From contig JADKIO010000006.1 in NCBI GenBank assembly GCA_016721195.1, positions 434,001-498,000 of the forward strand: DNA of 64,000 nt. Reading direction: 5' to 3'. A model generated the notes under the pieces. That model was not told where the DNA came from, searched no databases, and saw only the letters and a list, made by a program, of their open reading frames with translations. Shown piece after piece: positions 36,093-44,402 of the stretch; within the stretch, counting starts at the first letter, position 1; each line of letters starts with the position of its first letter. The position numbers and the translations under genes were made by a program. The DNA comes from Candidatus Geothrix skivensis. Lineage in GTDB: Bacteria > Acidobacteriota > Holophagae > Holophagales > Holophagaceae.

Positions 36093-36111
36093 TGGAAATG
36101 ATTTTCATTCA
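36093..36111. promoter_or_regulatory. Fur-box-like site between divergent genes
   Basis: TGGAAATGATTTTCATTCA has the AATGA-TTT-TCATT core; the 19-mer GGAAATGATTTTCATTCAT matches the classic Fur box GATAATGATAATCATTATC at 12 of 19 positions. It lies 51 bp upstream of the TonB receptor start and 78 bp upstream of the MFP gene, so Fur could control either or both. Confidence 0.6.
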
Positions 36112-36189
36112 TGATCGATTCCTACACTAAACCACTTGCCCCGCCGGGCGAAGCTTATCTATCTCTATCCCCAAGGGGAGGTCTTTGCC

Positions 36190-37413
36190 ATGTCCCGTAA
36201 GAAGCTGTGGTTCCTGGTTGGTGGTGTGGCGGTCCTGTTGATCGCCGGACTGAGCATCGCCAGCATGAAGGATAAGGGCCTCGCCGTGCAGGTGGCGAAG
36301 GTGGGACGGGAGAACCTCCAGTCCAAGGTGAGCGCCAACGGCAAGATCCAGGCGGTAACCAAGGCCGATATCTCCGCCAACGTCATGGGTCAGGTCACCC
36401 GGCTTGCGGTGAAGGAAGGCGACCGGGTCACCAAGGGCCAGTTCCTGATGGAGATCGACCCCCGCAGTGCCAAGGCCAACACCGAAGCCATGCAGGCCAA
36501 CCTCCAGGCCACCCAATCCGACCTGATCTCCGCCACCGCCAACCTGGCCCAGGCCCGGGCCGACTTCGACCGGGCCAAGACCAACCGGGACGCGGGCATC
36601 ATCTCCGCCGCCGACTTCGAGCGGGCCAAGACCGCCTTCGAGACCGCCCAGGCGACCCGGGAGACCGTCCGCCGCCGGGCCGAGCAGGCCAAGGCCACCC
36701 TGAGCCAGTCCCAGGTGGGGCTGCGGAACTCCACCATCACCGCCCCCATGGATGGGGTGGTCACCGCCCGCCGCATCGAGCTGGGGGAGACCGCGGTGCC
36801 TGGCATCCAGAACTCCGCCGGCACGGTGCTCGTCACCGTCTCCGACATGAGCAAGGTGGAGGCCGAGATGGAGGTGGACGAAGCCTCCATCCCCACGGTG
36901 AAGCTGGCCCAGAAGGCCCAGGTGCGCATCGATGCCTACCCCAACCAGACCTTTGATGGCGAGGTCACGGAGGTGGGCGGCAGCCCCATGCTCAAGCTCA
37001 GCGCCAACGAGGCCATCAAGTTCAAGGTGAAGGTCTGGATCAAGAACCCGCCTCTCACCATCAAGCCCGGCCTCTCGGCCCAGGCCGACATCTTCACCGG
37101 CAACCGCGACCAGGTGCTGGCCATCCCCATCCAGTCGCTGGTGACCCGCGAGATCAAGCTCAAGACGGGCGAGGTCCTCAAGCCCGGCGCGCCCCGGGAT
37201 GAGGAGGGGGTCTGGCTGTTCGAGGGCAACGGGAAGACCAAGTTCCTGCCCGTGAAGACCGGCCTTCTGGGGGATCTGAACGTGGAAGTCCTGGATGGAC
37301 TCAAGGGCGGCGAGACCGTCATCACCGGTCCTTTCCGGATCCTGCGGGATCTCAAGGGCGGCGAGCAGGTCCGCGAGGACAAGGGCAAGAAGAAGGAAGA
37401 AAAGAAGAGCTGA
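36190..37413 (+). CDS. Periplasmic adaptor (MacA/HlyD family) of an ABC exporter
   Basis: A 407-residue membrane fusion protein: N-terminal anchor (LWFLVGGVAVLLIAGLSIA), lipoyl half (SANGKIQAVTKADISANVMGQVTRLAVKEGDRVTKGQFLMEID), a coiled-coil hairpin, second lipoyl half (STITAPMDGVVTARRIELGETAVPG) and a barrel domain. A basic tail (EDKGKKKEEKKS) closes the protein. ATG 36190 has a GGGGAGG ribosome site. One base separates its stop from the first permease start. Together they form a MacAB- or LolCDE-like exporter, but no ATPase is present. Confidence 0.88.
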   Translation: MSRKKLWFLVGGVAVLLIAGLSIASMKDKGLAVQVAKVGRENLQSKVSANGKIQAVTKADISANVMGQVTRLAVKEGDRVTKGQFLMEIDPRSAKANTEAMQANLQATQSDLISATANLAQARADFDRAKTNRDAGIISAADFERAKTAFETAQATRETVRRRAEQAKATLSQSQVGLRNSTITAPMDGVVTARRIELGETAVPGIQNSAGTVLVTVSDMSKVEAEMEVDEASIPTVKLAQKAQVRIDAYPNQTFDGEVTEVGGSPMLKLSANEAIKFKVKVWIKNPPLTIKPGLSAQADIFTGNRDQVLAIPIQSLVTREIKLKTGEVLKPGAPRDEEGVWLFEGNGKTKFLPVKTGLLGDLNVEVLDGLKGGETVITGPFRILRDLKGGEQVREDKGKKKEEKKS

Positions 37414-37414
37414 C

Positions 37415-38644
37415 ATGAACTACGAAGAGCTCTTCCGGGCGGCCCTCCGGGCCATCCGGGCCCACAAGCTCCGCAGCTTCCTGACCCTGCTGGGCATCAT
37501 CATCGGCGTCACCACCATCGTGGGCGTGGTGGGCATCATCACGGGCCTGAACCGGTACGTGCAGGAGAAGGTCATCATCCTGTCGCCGGACATGTACGTG
37601 GTCACCCGGTTCGGGATCATCCGCAGCCGCGAGGAATTCCTGCAGGCCGTCAAGCGCCCGCAGCTCACCTGGGAGGAATACCAGCGCCTCAGCAGCGGCG
37701 TCCTCAGCCATGCGCTGATGACGGCCACCCGCTCCTTCAAGACCCTGCCCGTGAGCTACGGCACCCGCCGCCTCGCCGATACCTTTGTGGTGGGCAGCAC
37801 CGCCAGCTTCGCCCAGATCCTGAACCTCGACACGGCGGGCAACGGCCGCTTCTTCACGGAGGGCGAGGATGAAGCCGCCCAGTACGTGGCCATCATCGGG
37901 GCCGACATCAAGGATGAGCTGTTCCCCAGCCTGGATCCCATCGGCCGCACGGTGATGGTGCGGGGCCTGCCCTTCCGGGTGATCGGGCACATGCCCAAGG
38001 AGGGCAAGGGGCTCGGCATCAACCGGGATCAGCTGGTGGTCATCCCCTTCCAGGTCTACCGCAAGAACTTCTACTCCACCAAGGATCCCCTCGACTACTT
38101 CATCAAGGCCAGGGGCGGCGTGGAAGGCCTGAGCGCCTCCATCGATGAGACCCGGGCCTTCCTGCGGGCCCTGCGGCACACCGCCTGGCGGGATCCGGAT
38201 CCCGTGGGTTTCCTCACCCAGGATCAGCTGCAGGAACTCTGGCGCCAGATCAGCACAGCCACCTTCGTGCTCCTCACCCTCATCGCCTCGGTGTCCCTGG
38301 GCGTGGGCGGCATCGTGATCATGAACATCATGCTGGTGAGCGTGGCCGAGCGGACCCAGGAGATCGGCGTGCGCATGGCCCTGGGCGCCCGGAAGCGGGA
38401 CATCCAGCGCCAGTTCCTCCTGGAGGCCGCCCTCCTTTCCATGGGCGGGGGCTTCATCGGCGTGATCCTGGGCGGTGCCGCGGCCCTCCTGGTCAAGTCC
38501 ATCACCGGGTTCCCGGCCCAGGTCACCCTGGGCATCGTCCTGATGGGCGTGGGCCTCTCCACGGTGGTGGGTCTGCTGGCGGGCTTCCTGCCCGCCCGGC
38601 GCGCCGCCAACCTCCCGGTCATCGACGCCCTCCGGGCCGAGTAG
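37415..38644 (+). CDS. FtsX/MacB-type ABC transporter permease 1
   Basis: A 409-residue permease: N-terminal helix after RAIRAHKLRSFLTLLGIIIGVTTIVGVVGIITG, a periplasmic MacB_PCD domain of about 230 residues, then three C-terminal helices with the signature GVGGIVIMNIMLVSVAERTQEIGVRMALGARKRDIQRQFLLEA. The N-terminal ATPase found in true MacB is absent, so it needs a separate ATP-binding subunit, which is not encoded in this window. Followed nine bases later by a homologous permease. Confidence 0.88.
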   Translation: MNYEELFRAALRAIRAHKLRSFLTLLGIIIGVTTIVGVVGIITGLNRYVQEKVIILSPDMYVVTRFGIIRSREEFLQAVKRPQLTWEEYQRLSSGVLSHALMTATRSFKTLPVSYGTRRLADTFVVGSTASFAQILNLDTAGNGRFFTEGEDEAAQYVAIIGADIKDELFPSLDPIGRTVMVRGLPFRVIGHMPKEGKGLGINRDQLVVIPFQVYRKNFYSTKDPLDYFIKARGGVEGLSASIDETRAFLRALRHTAWRDPDPVGFLTQDQLQELWRQISTATFVLLTLIASVSLGVGGIVIMNIMLVSVAERTQEIGVRMALGARKRDIQRQFLLEAALLSMGGGFIGVILGGAAALLVKSITGFPAQVTLGIVLMGVGLSTVVGLLAGFLPARRAANLPVIDALRAE

Positions 38645-38653
38645 GGGGGCACC

Positions 38654-39948
38654 ATGGCCGCACAGTTTCATTCTCCCCTCCGCAGCATCGGCATCGAGAA
38701 CATCCGCTTCGCCTTCCGTTCCATCCTCGTCCAGCGCCTGCGCAGCTTCCTGACCCTGCTGGGCATCGTGTCGGGGTGGCCACCGTCATCGCCATGGTGA
38801 GCTTCGTGGCGGGCTTCAACGATGCCATCACCGGCGCCTTCTCCAGCTTCGGCACCACCCTGGTGCAGTACCAGAAGTACGAGCCCCGCTTCGGCGGCGG
38901 GCCCACGGGGCCACCGGAGGAGCAGCGCCGCCGCCGGGATCTCACCCTGGAGGACGCCCAGGCCCTCAAGCGCCTCAACACCCTGGCGGCCGCCGTCAGC
39001 CCCGAGCGTTACCTCTTCCTGCCCGCCCTCGCCGCTTCCACCACCTTCAAGAACCGCAAAGGCAAGGAAGCCAACGGCCCCACCCTGGCGGGCGTCGTGC
39101 CGGACTACGCCCCGGCCAACAACGCCACCATCGAGGATGGGCGCTTCTTCGGCGATGCGGATATCAGCCACTCCGCCCGGACCGCGGTCGTCGGTCCGGA
39201 CGTGGTTGAGGCCCTCTGGTTTCGCCGGGATCCCATCAACCAGGAGCTGCTCATCAACGGCGTGGCCTTCCGGGTCATCGGCCTCCTGGAGAAGCGGGGC
39301 TCCTTCCTGGGGGGCAGCGCCGACAACATCGTGCTCATCCCCTTCAGCACCTTCGATGAGATGTTCCCGGACGTGAAGAACAGCCGGGGGGACACCATCC
39401 ACATCGCGACGGTGCCCAAGGAACCCAACCAGATGCAGGCCATGATGGACCAGGGGATCTCCATTCTCCGCACCCGGCGGGGGCTGAAGGCGAAGGAGCC
39501 CAACGACTTCGCCATCTTCACCAGCGAAGGCCAGCTGGAGACCTTCCGGGCCATCACCGGTGGCATTGCCGGGGCCATGATCCTCATCGCCAGCATCGCC
39601 CTGCTGGTGGGTGGCGTGGGCGTCATGAACATCATGCTGGTGACCGTGACGGAACGCACCCGGGAGATCGGCGTGCGGAAGGCCCTGGGGGCCACCCGCA
39701 AGGACATCGCCATGCAGTTCCTGGTGGAGGCCGTCGCCCTGACGGGACTGGGCGGTGCCATCGGCATTGCGGTTGGCCTGGGCATCGCCATGCTGGTGCG
39801 CCTGGTCTTCGACTTCCCCGCGGCGGCGCCGCTGTGGAGCGTCTTCCTGGGCTTCGGCGTGAGCACGGCCGTGGGGCTGATCTTCGGGCTCTGGCCCGCC
39901 CTGAAGGCCGCGAACCAGAACCCCATTGAGGCCCTGCGCTACGAGTAG
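38654..39948 (+). CDS. FtsX/MacB-type ABC transporter permease 2, one indel
   Basis: Paralogue of the preceding permease, about 432 residues. It starts MAAQFHSPLRSIGIENIRFA and reaches RLRSFLTLLGIVSG, where one G is missing from the run at 38775-38778. The correct frame then continues VATVIAMVSFVAGFN through the periplasmic domain to the three C-terminal helices (GVGVMNIMLVTVTERTREIGVRKALGATRKDIAMQFLVEA). Probably forms a heterodimer with permease 1. The single G-run slip looks like error. Confidence 0.85.
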
Positions 39949-39950
39949 CG

Positions 39951-40349
39951 CTACCCCTGGATGGAGGTCTTCACCTCGATGACCGGGGGATGCTCCAACT
40001 GCTTCTTCACCGCGCACTGGCTGGCGGCGCGGATCAGGGGCTCGCGGTACTGCTCCGGAAAGCCCGCGGGCAACTGGATGTCCAGATCCACGCGGCTCAG
40101 CTTGCCGGTCACGGAATCATGCCCCATGGTCTGCACCAGGCGGATCCCTTCGGTGGGCAGGCCCCGCTGACGGCAGAACCCCACCACGTAGATCCCGGCA
40201 CAGGTGCCCAGGGAGGCGAGAAAGAGGGCGAAGGGAGTTGGCGCCGAGTCTTCGCCTCCGGCCTTGACTGGCTGGTCGGTCCGGACCGTGAAGGGGCCGA
40301 AGTGGGCGTCCACCCGCGCGCCCCCGGGAAAATCGATGACCATTTCCAT
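39951..40349 (-). CDS. OsmC-family protein
   Basis: A 132-residue OsmC/Ohr-fold protein. Conserved segments: PTPFALFLASLGTCAGIYVVGFCRQRGLP with the first cysteine at the head of the central helix, and QCAVKKQLEHPPVIEVKTSI near the end. Such proteins reduce organic peroxides or act on sulfur compounds through the cysteine pair. The start was placed at 40349 (MEMVIDFP) on the GGAG upstream; an in-frame start at 40415 is possible. Divergent from the sigma54 regulator, with a TGCA-N3-TGCA site between them. Confidence 0.85.
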   Translation of the reverse strand: MEMVIDFPGGARVDAHFGPFTVRTDQPVKAGGEDSAPTPFALFLASLGTCAGIYVVGFCRQRGLPTEGIRLVQTMGHDSVTGKLSRVDLDIQLPAGFPEQYREPLIRAASQCAVKKQLEHPPVIEVKTSIQG

Positions 40350-40484
40350 GACCTGCTCCTTGCCGCAAGAGCTCCATTCTTCCCCAGCGGAGGGCCCAGT
40401 GAAAGCGGCATTCACGGCCAGTCGGATGGAGGCTTGGCTCCAGGTCCACCCCGTGAATCAATGGACCGCCGGATACTTGACCCA

Positions 40485-40495
40485 TGCATAATGCA
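40485..40495. promoter_or_regulatory. TGCA-N3-TGCA site upstream of the sigma54 activator
   Basis: TGCATAATGCA has the same form as the two candidate activator sites at 41879 and 41913. It lies 15 bp before the activator's start codon and 135 bp upstream of osmC, so it could mediate autorepression or activation of osmC. Confidence 0.5.
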
Positions 40496-40510
40496 ACGGC
40501 AGGAGGGCCC

Positions 40511-41871
40511 ATGAAGTACTTCTCCAGGAAGGTCTCGGCCGGGGCAGCCTCGGACAAGCTCTCCGCTGACCTGCGCACCATCCTGGATTCCATCAACGAT
40601 GGCGTGTTCACGGTGGATGACCAGTTCAAGATCACCTCCTTCAACCGATCGGCGGCCGAGATCATCGGCATCACCCCCGAGGAGGCCCTGGGGCAGTACT
40701 GCTGGAAGGTGTTCAATGCCGACATCTGTGAAGGGTCCTGTGCCCTCAAGGAGACCATGTCCACGGGTCTCCCCTGGTCAACAAGCATGTCAACATCCAT
40801 ACCTCCGCCCGGAAGAAGGTCTCCATCAGCGTGAGCACAGCGCTGCTGCGGAACCATACCGGCGAGGTGGTCGGGGGCGTCGAATCCTTCCGGGACCTCA
40901 CGCTTGTCGAGGAGCTGAGGAAGGCCGTCGAGGGCCGCGCCACCTTCCACCGCATGACCTCGGCGAATCACCGGATGCGGGAGATCTTCCAGCTTCTGCC
41001 GCTCCTGGCCCAGAGCGACAGCACCGTCCTGATTCAAGGAGAGAGCGGCACGGGGAAGGAGCTCATGGCCCGGGCGATCCACGAGCTGAGCAGCCGGGCC
41101 CGCAAGCCCATGGTCACCCTCAACTGCGGGGCCCTGCCCGACACCCTGCTGGAAGCCGAGTTGTTCGGGCACAAGGCCGGGGCCTTCACGGATGCCCGGC
41201 GGGACCGCAAGGGCCGGATCGCCGCCGCCGAAGGCGGCACCCTCTTCCTGGATGAAATCGGTGACATCTCCCCTGCCCTCCAGGTCCGCCTGCTGAGGGT
41301 GCTGCAGGAACGGACCTACGAACCCCTGGGTTCCAACGATTCCATGAAGGCGAACGTCCGCTTCATCGCCGCCACCCACCGGGATCTGCGGGCCGAGGTC
41401 AGGGAGGGCCGCTTCCGCGAAGACCTCTTCTATCGCCTCAACGTCATGCAGATTGCAATCCCCCCCCTGCGGGAGCGGAAGGAGGACATCCCCGCCCTGG
41501 CCAAGCGGTTCCTCGATCGCCAGATCGCCCTCCATGGCAGGCAGATCCAGGGGTTCGCCCCCGAAGTCATGGATCGCTTCATGCGCCACAACTGGCCGGG
41601 CAACATCCGCGAGCTCGAAAATGCCGTCGAGCACGCCTGCGTGCTGTGTCGCCATGATCAGATCCAGGTTTCGGAGCTGCCTTCGTCCTTCGGGGAACTG
41701 GCCGCGGGCGAGCCCACCCAGGGGCAACCGGCCTCCAGCAAGAACCTTCGCAGCCAGGAGAGGGTCATGATCCAAGCCGCCCTCGAACGACACGGGGGGA
41801 ATCGGACGGCAGCCGCGAAGGAACTGGGCATCCACACGACGACCCTCTGGAGGAAACTCCGACGGGAATGA
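40511..41871 (+). CDS. PAS-domain sigma54-dependent transcriptional activator, one indel
   Basis: About 454 residues. PAS domain (LRTILDSINDGVFTVDDQFKITSFNRSAAEIIG) with a cysteine set YCWKVFNADICEGSCALK that could bind a cofactor or metal. The AAA+ domain has Walker A GESGTGKE, the sigma54-contact loop as GAFTDA instead of canonical GAFTGA, Walker B GGTLFLDEIGD, and an arginine-finger region FREDLFYRLNVM. The C-terminus is a Fis-type HTH (GNRTAAAKELGIHTTTLWRKL). One C is missing near 40772 (STGLP to LVNKHVNIH). ATG 40511 has an AGGAGGG site; 40484 is an upstream alternative. GAFTDA occurs in a known subgroup of activators, so it need not be inactive. Confidence 0.9.
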
Positions 41872-41878
41872 GCACCAC

Positions 41879-41923
41879 TGCAAATTGCACTTATTTGCCT
41901 CAGAAAGGCCACTGCAAAGTGCA
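41879..41923 (+). promoter_or_regulatory. Tandem activator sites (UAS) for the sigma54 promoter
   Basis: TGCAAATTGCA (41879-41889) and TGCAAAGTGCA (41913-41923) are both preceded by CAC, with centres 34 bp apart, about three helical turns. They lie 67-111 bp upstream of the -24 box, the usual place for enhancer sites. A very AT-rich stretch (41926-41989), suited to DNA bending, separates them from the promoter. Confidence 0.65.
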
Positions 41924-41989
41924 ATGATAAAATAACCATTTAACTGTTTAGAAATTATTTAATGTTAATATTATTAATTTTAATAATTT

Positions 41990-42005
41990 TGGCAACAAAA
42001 TTGCC
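41990..42005 (+). promoter_or_regulatory. Sigma54 (-24/-12) promoter
   Basis: TGGCAACAAAATTGCC has GG and GC exactly 10 bp apart in the consensus TGGCAC-N5-TTGC arrangement. It faces the cytochrome operon and follows the activator gene and its two sites. Predicted start is near 42017, giving a leader of about 265 nt to the first gene at 42283, in which I see no reading frame of note. Confidence 0.75.
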
Positions 42006-42282
42006 CTATAGGTAATTGCTGGTTGCACCTTCAAGACCACGCACCACTCCCTCCGCTCGACTCCACTCGGCGTCCATTCAACTTCGAGTCACCTTCCAAC
42101 CCGCCCCTACGATCCGACAGGATCCATCCCTCGGGGGATCTCTGATCGAACCAGAGCCGGCCTAGGGCCTGCTCCGCACGACCCCCAGCGCCTGCTCAGC
42201 AGACCCCAGAACCGCCATCATCCGCGGGCGATATCCGTCCGCCCAAACGAGCCCTGCATCCACCACCAACCGGGAGGTTGAT

Positions 42283-43210
42283 ATGACAACCAATGGATTG
42301 AATCGAGCACTTCGTACCGCCCTGGCCCTGGTGGCCCTGGGAAGCCTCGCCTTCGGGGGCGCCCTGCAGCAGAAGGAGGGCCGCATCACCGTGGCCGTGG
42401 CCGTGACCGACATCGAACCCATCGTCAAGGCCGTGGGGGGTGGCTCGGTGGATACCGTCGTCCTGCTGAAGGGCTGCATCCTCCGGAGCGACCTGAACAT
42501 CGAACCCGCCACCAAGGGGCGTCTTGACTTGGCGGAAGTGGTCGTCTGGACCGGCTTCCTGAACGAATCCGCGGCGATCTCCTCTGCCCTGCGGAATGGT
42601 GGGGGCAACCGGAAGGGGGGCGCTCAAGTGGATCGATGTCTCCAGGGGAACCAAGCGGACCAACCTGCCCACCTCGACCTGCTCGGGCTACGTGGATCCC
42701 GCCTTCGTGTCCGGGGATCCGTTCTTTTGGCTCAATCCGGAAAACGGGGGGCTCATCGCCCGCCACGTCGCCAAGGGCCTCGGGGAGCTGCGGCCGGCCA
42801 GCCGGGCAGTGTTCCTGGCCAATGCGGAGGCCTTTCAGAAGGCCCTGGCGAAGGACATCGAGCGCTGGAAGGTGGCCCTGAAGCCCCTCCACGGCCTGCG
42901 GGTCTTCAGTGCCCAGTGCGGCTGGCAGAACTTCTCCGCCATGGGAGGACCCGAGTTCGTCGTGTGCAAGGGCACTCCGGGTGAGCTCCCCAGTCCTTCG
43001 TCCCTCCTGCTGCACATCAAGCAGATGAAGGCCGACCTCATCCTCGTGGACCCGAACACGCCTGCGGATTACACCGAGGCCTTCCGTGAGCACTCGAACC
43101 TGAAGGTCATCGAGGTCGCCTCCTCCATCGAGGGCATCCGCGGGGCCACCACCTACAGCGCCCTCTTCGAGAACCTCGTCAAGGTTCTCCAGGGCCAGAC
43201 CAGGCGCTGA
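42283..43210 (+). CDS. ZnuA-like metal-type substrate-binding protein lacking the usual His ligands, one indel
   Basis: About 309 residues, signal peptide (RTALALVALGSLAFGGALQQ), cluster A-I binding-protein fold. Landmarks: VAVTDIEPIVKAVGGGSVDTVVLLKGCILRSDLNIEPATKGRLDLAEVVVWTGF, then DPFFWLNPENGGLIARHVAKGL, FLANAEAFQKALAKDIERWK, VDPNTPADYTEAFRE. Where ZnuA/TroA proteins have metal-binding His (PHxY, HxWLDP, H in the third segment) this protein has Cys (LKGC), Phe (DPFFWLNP) and Gln-Cys (SAQCGWQ). Zinc binding of the usual kind is therefore unlikely. No ABC permease or ATPase follows. The frame breaks near 42612 in a G run. First gene after the sigma54 promoter, with GGGAGG upstream. Confidence 0.7.
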
Positions 43211-43365
43211 CCTCACCAAGTTGGTTTCCACAGTCGCCCTTGGCCGGGCCATCCGAGGCACCACCTTCCAGGCCGAGCCCACGGCGAGGAGCACTGGCCA
43301 GCATTGCTTGCGAGTGCAGCACGACCTGAGCCATTCCAGCAGCCAGGACAACCCTGAGGCGCACC

Positions 43366-43830
43366 ATGAGTGATCCCACCCTCGAACCACCGGCGCGACA
43401 GACTCCGACCCCCACGGTGGCCTTCACCGTGCGGCCCATCGGCATCGTCCACACGACTCACCGAAAAAGCGCCCGGTGCCGCAGTACTTCGTTCCCCGGG
43501 GCCGCGCCACCTTGGAACTGTTCCATTCTTACCTGCCGGGCATCCAGGGCCTCTACCCCGGCATCGAGCTCTGGGTCACCACCTACCATGCCCTCCGGGC
43601 GGCTCCCTGCAGATTCCTGGCAAGGGGCGAATGGTGTCCCGGGCGTGTTCGCCACCAACTCCGTGGAGCGGCCCAACCCCATCGAGTTCCTCCGGGCCAG
43701 GGTCGTGGAACTCCATCCGGAGTCGGGGCTCATCCGTGTGGAGGGCCTGGATGTGGAGGATGGCGCACCGATTCTCGATATCCGACCCGTCACCTCCCCC
43801 CACCATCGCCTGATCAAGCCCGGCGAGTGA
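43366..43830 (+). CDS. TrmO/TsaA-like (YaeB family) methyltransferase, about three indels
   Basis: Family members methylate N6-threonylcarbamoyl-adenosine 37 in tRNA using S-adenosylmethionine; relatives in anaerobes have other, unknown roles. Visible: N-terminal FTVRPIGIVHT; then in another frame VPQYFVPRGRATLELFHSYLPGIQGL; LQIPGKGRM; and the diagnostic GVFATNSVERPNPIEFLRARVVELHPESGLIRVEGLDVEDGAPILDIRP. Breaks fall near 43465, 43600 and 43640. About 154 residues in all, short for TrmO but normal for stand-alone TsaA domains. It precedes a NifX-like gene by 11 bases. Confidence 0.7.
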   Translation: MSDPTLEPPARQTPTPTVAFTVRPIGIVHTTHRKSARCRSTSFPGAAPPWNCSILTCRASRASTPASSSGSPPTMPSGRLPADSWQGANGVPGVFATNSVERPNPIEFLRARVVELHPESGLIRVEGLDVEDGAPILDIRPVTSPHHRLIKPGE

Positions 43831-43841
43831 CAAGGAAACCC

Positions 43842-44255
43842 ATGAAAATTGCCATCCCCATCCTCACCGAAACCGAAGTCTCGGCCCACTTCGGCCGGAG
43901 CCCCGCCTTCCTCATCCTCACCGTGGAGCAGGGCCGGATCCAACACCGGGAGATCCGCACCAACGACCAGGCCGGGCCCCGTCTCGGGCAGCATGAGCAC
44001 AGCCCTGACTCCGCCCACCCCCAGGCCCACTCCCACGATCACAACCGGTTCGTTCAGCTGCTCGGGGATTGCCGGGCCGTGGTCGGCTTGGGCATGGGAG
44101 CCGGGGCCCGCAGGGCGCTGGAGTCTGCTGGCCTTGAGGTGCGATTGCTGGCGGGCCCTTGCTCCCCGGAGGAAGCCGCCCTCCAATTTGCAACTGGCCG
44201 ACTGGAGTCCAGTTCCGGCCTCGGCTGCGCATGCTCTGGCCACCACCACGCCTAG
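43842..44255 (+). CDS. NifX/NifB-type Fe-Mo cluster-binding family protein
   Basis: A 137-residue protein of the dinitrogenase iron-molybdenum cofactor (NifX/NafY/ORP) family: KIAIPILTETEVSAHFGRSPAFLILTVEQGRI at the N-terminus and LLGDCRAVVGLGMGAGARRALESAGLEVRLL in the second half. A His-rich insert (GQHEHSPDSAHPQAHSHDHNRF) and a C-terminal CACSGHHHA suggest metal or cluster binding. No nitrogenase genes are present. Related small proteins in sulfate reducers (orange protein) are also sigma54-controlled, a precedent for this context. Good AAGGA ribosome site. Confidence 0.8.
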   Translation: MKIAIPILTETEVSAHFGRSPAFLILTVEQGRIQHREIRTNDQAGPRLGQHEHSPDSAHPQAHSHDHNRFVQLLGDCRAVVGLGMGAGARRALESAGLEVRLLAGPCSPEEAALQFATGRLESSSGLGCACSGHHHA

Positions 44256-44402
44256 CCCGGGAGTTCGGTTCCAGCCGTCCCTCACTCATTCGAGGACCAC
44301 ACCACGCCCACCGCTTGCGCGGTTGAACCGTTCCCCTGCCCTCCGCCGCCTCCCCCGCCAGGGGTTGGCTCTGACCCGCCTCCCCTCAGTCCAGGAGTGA
44401 TC

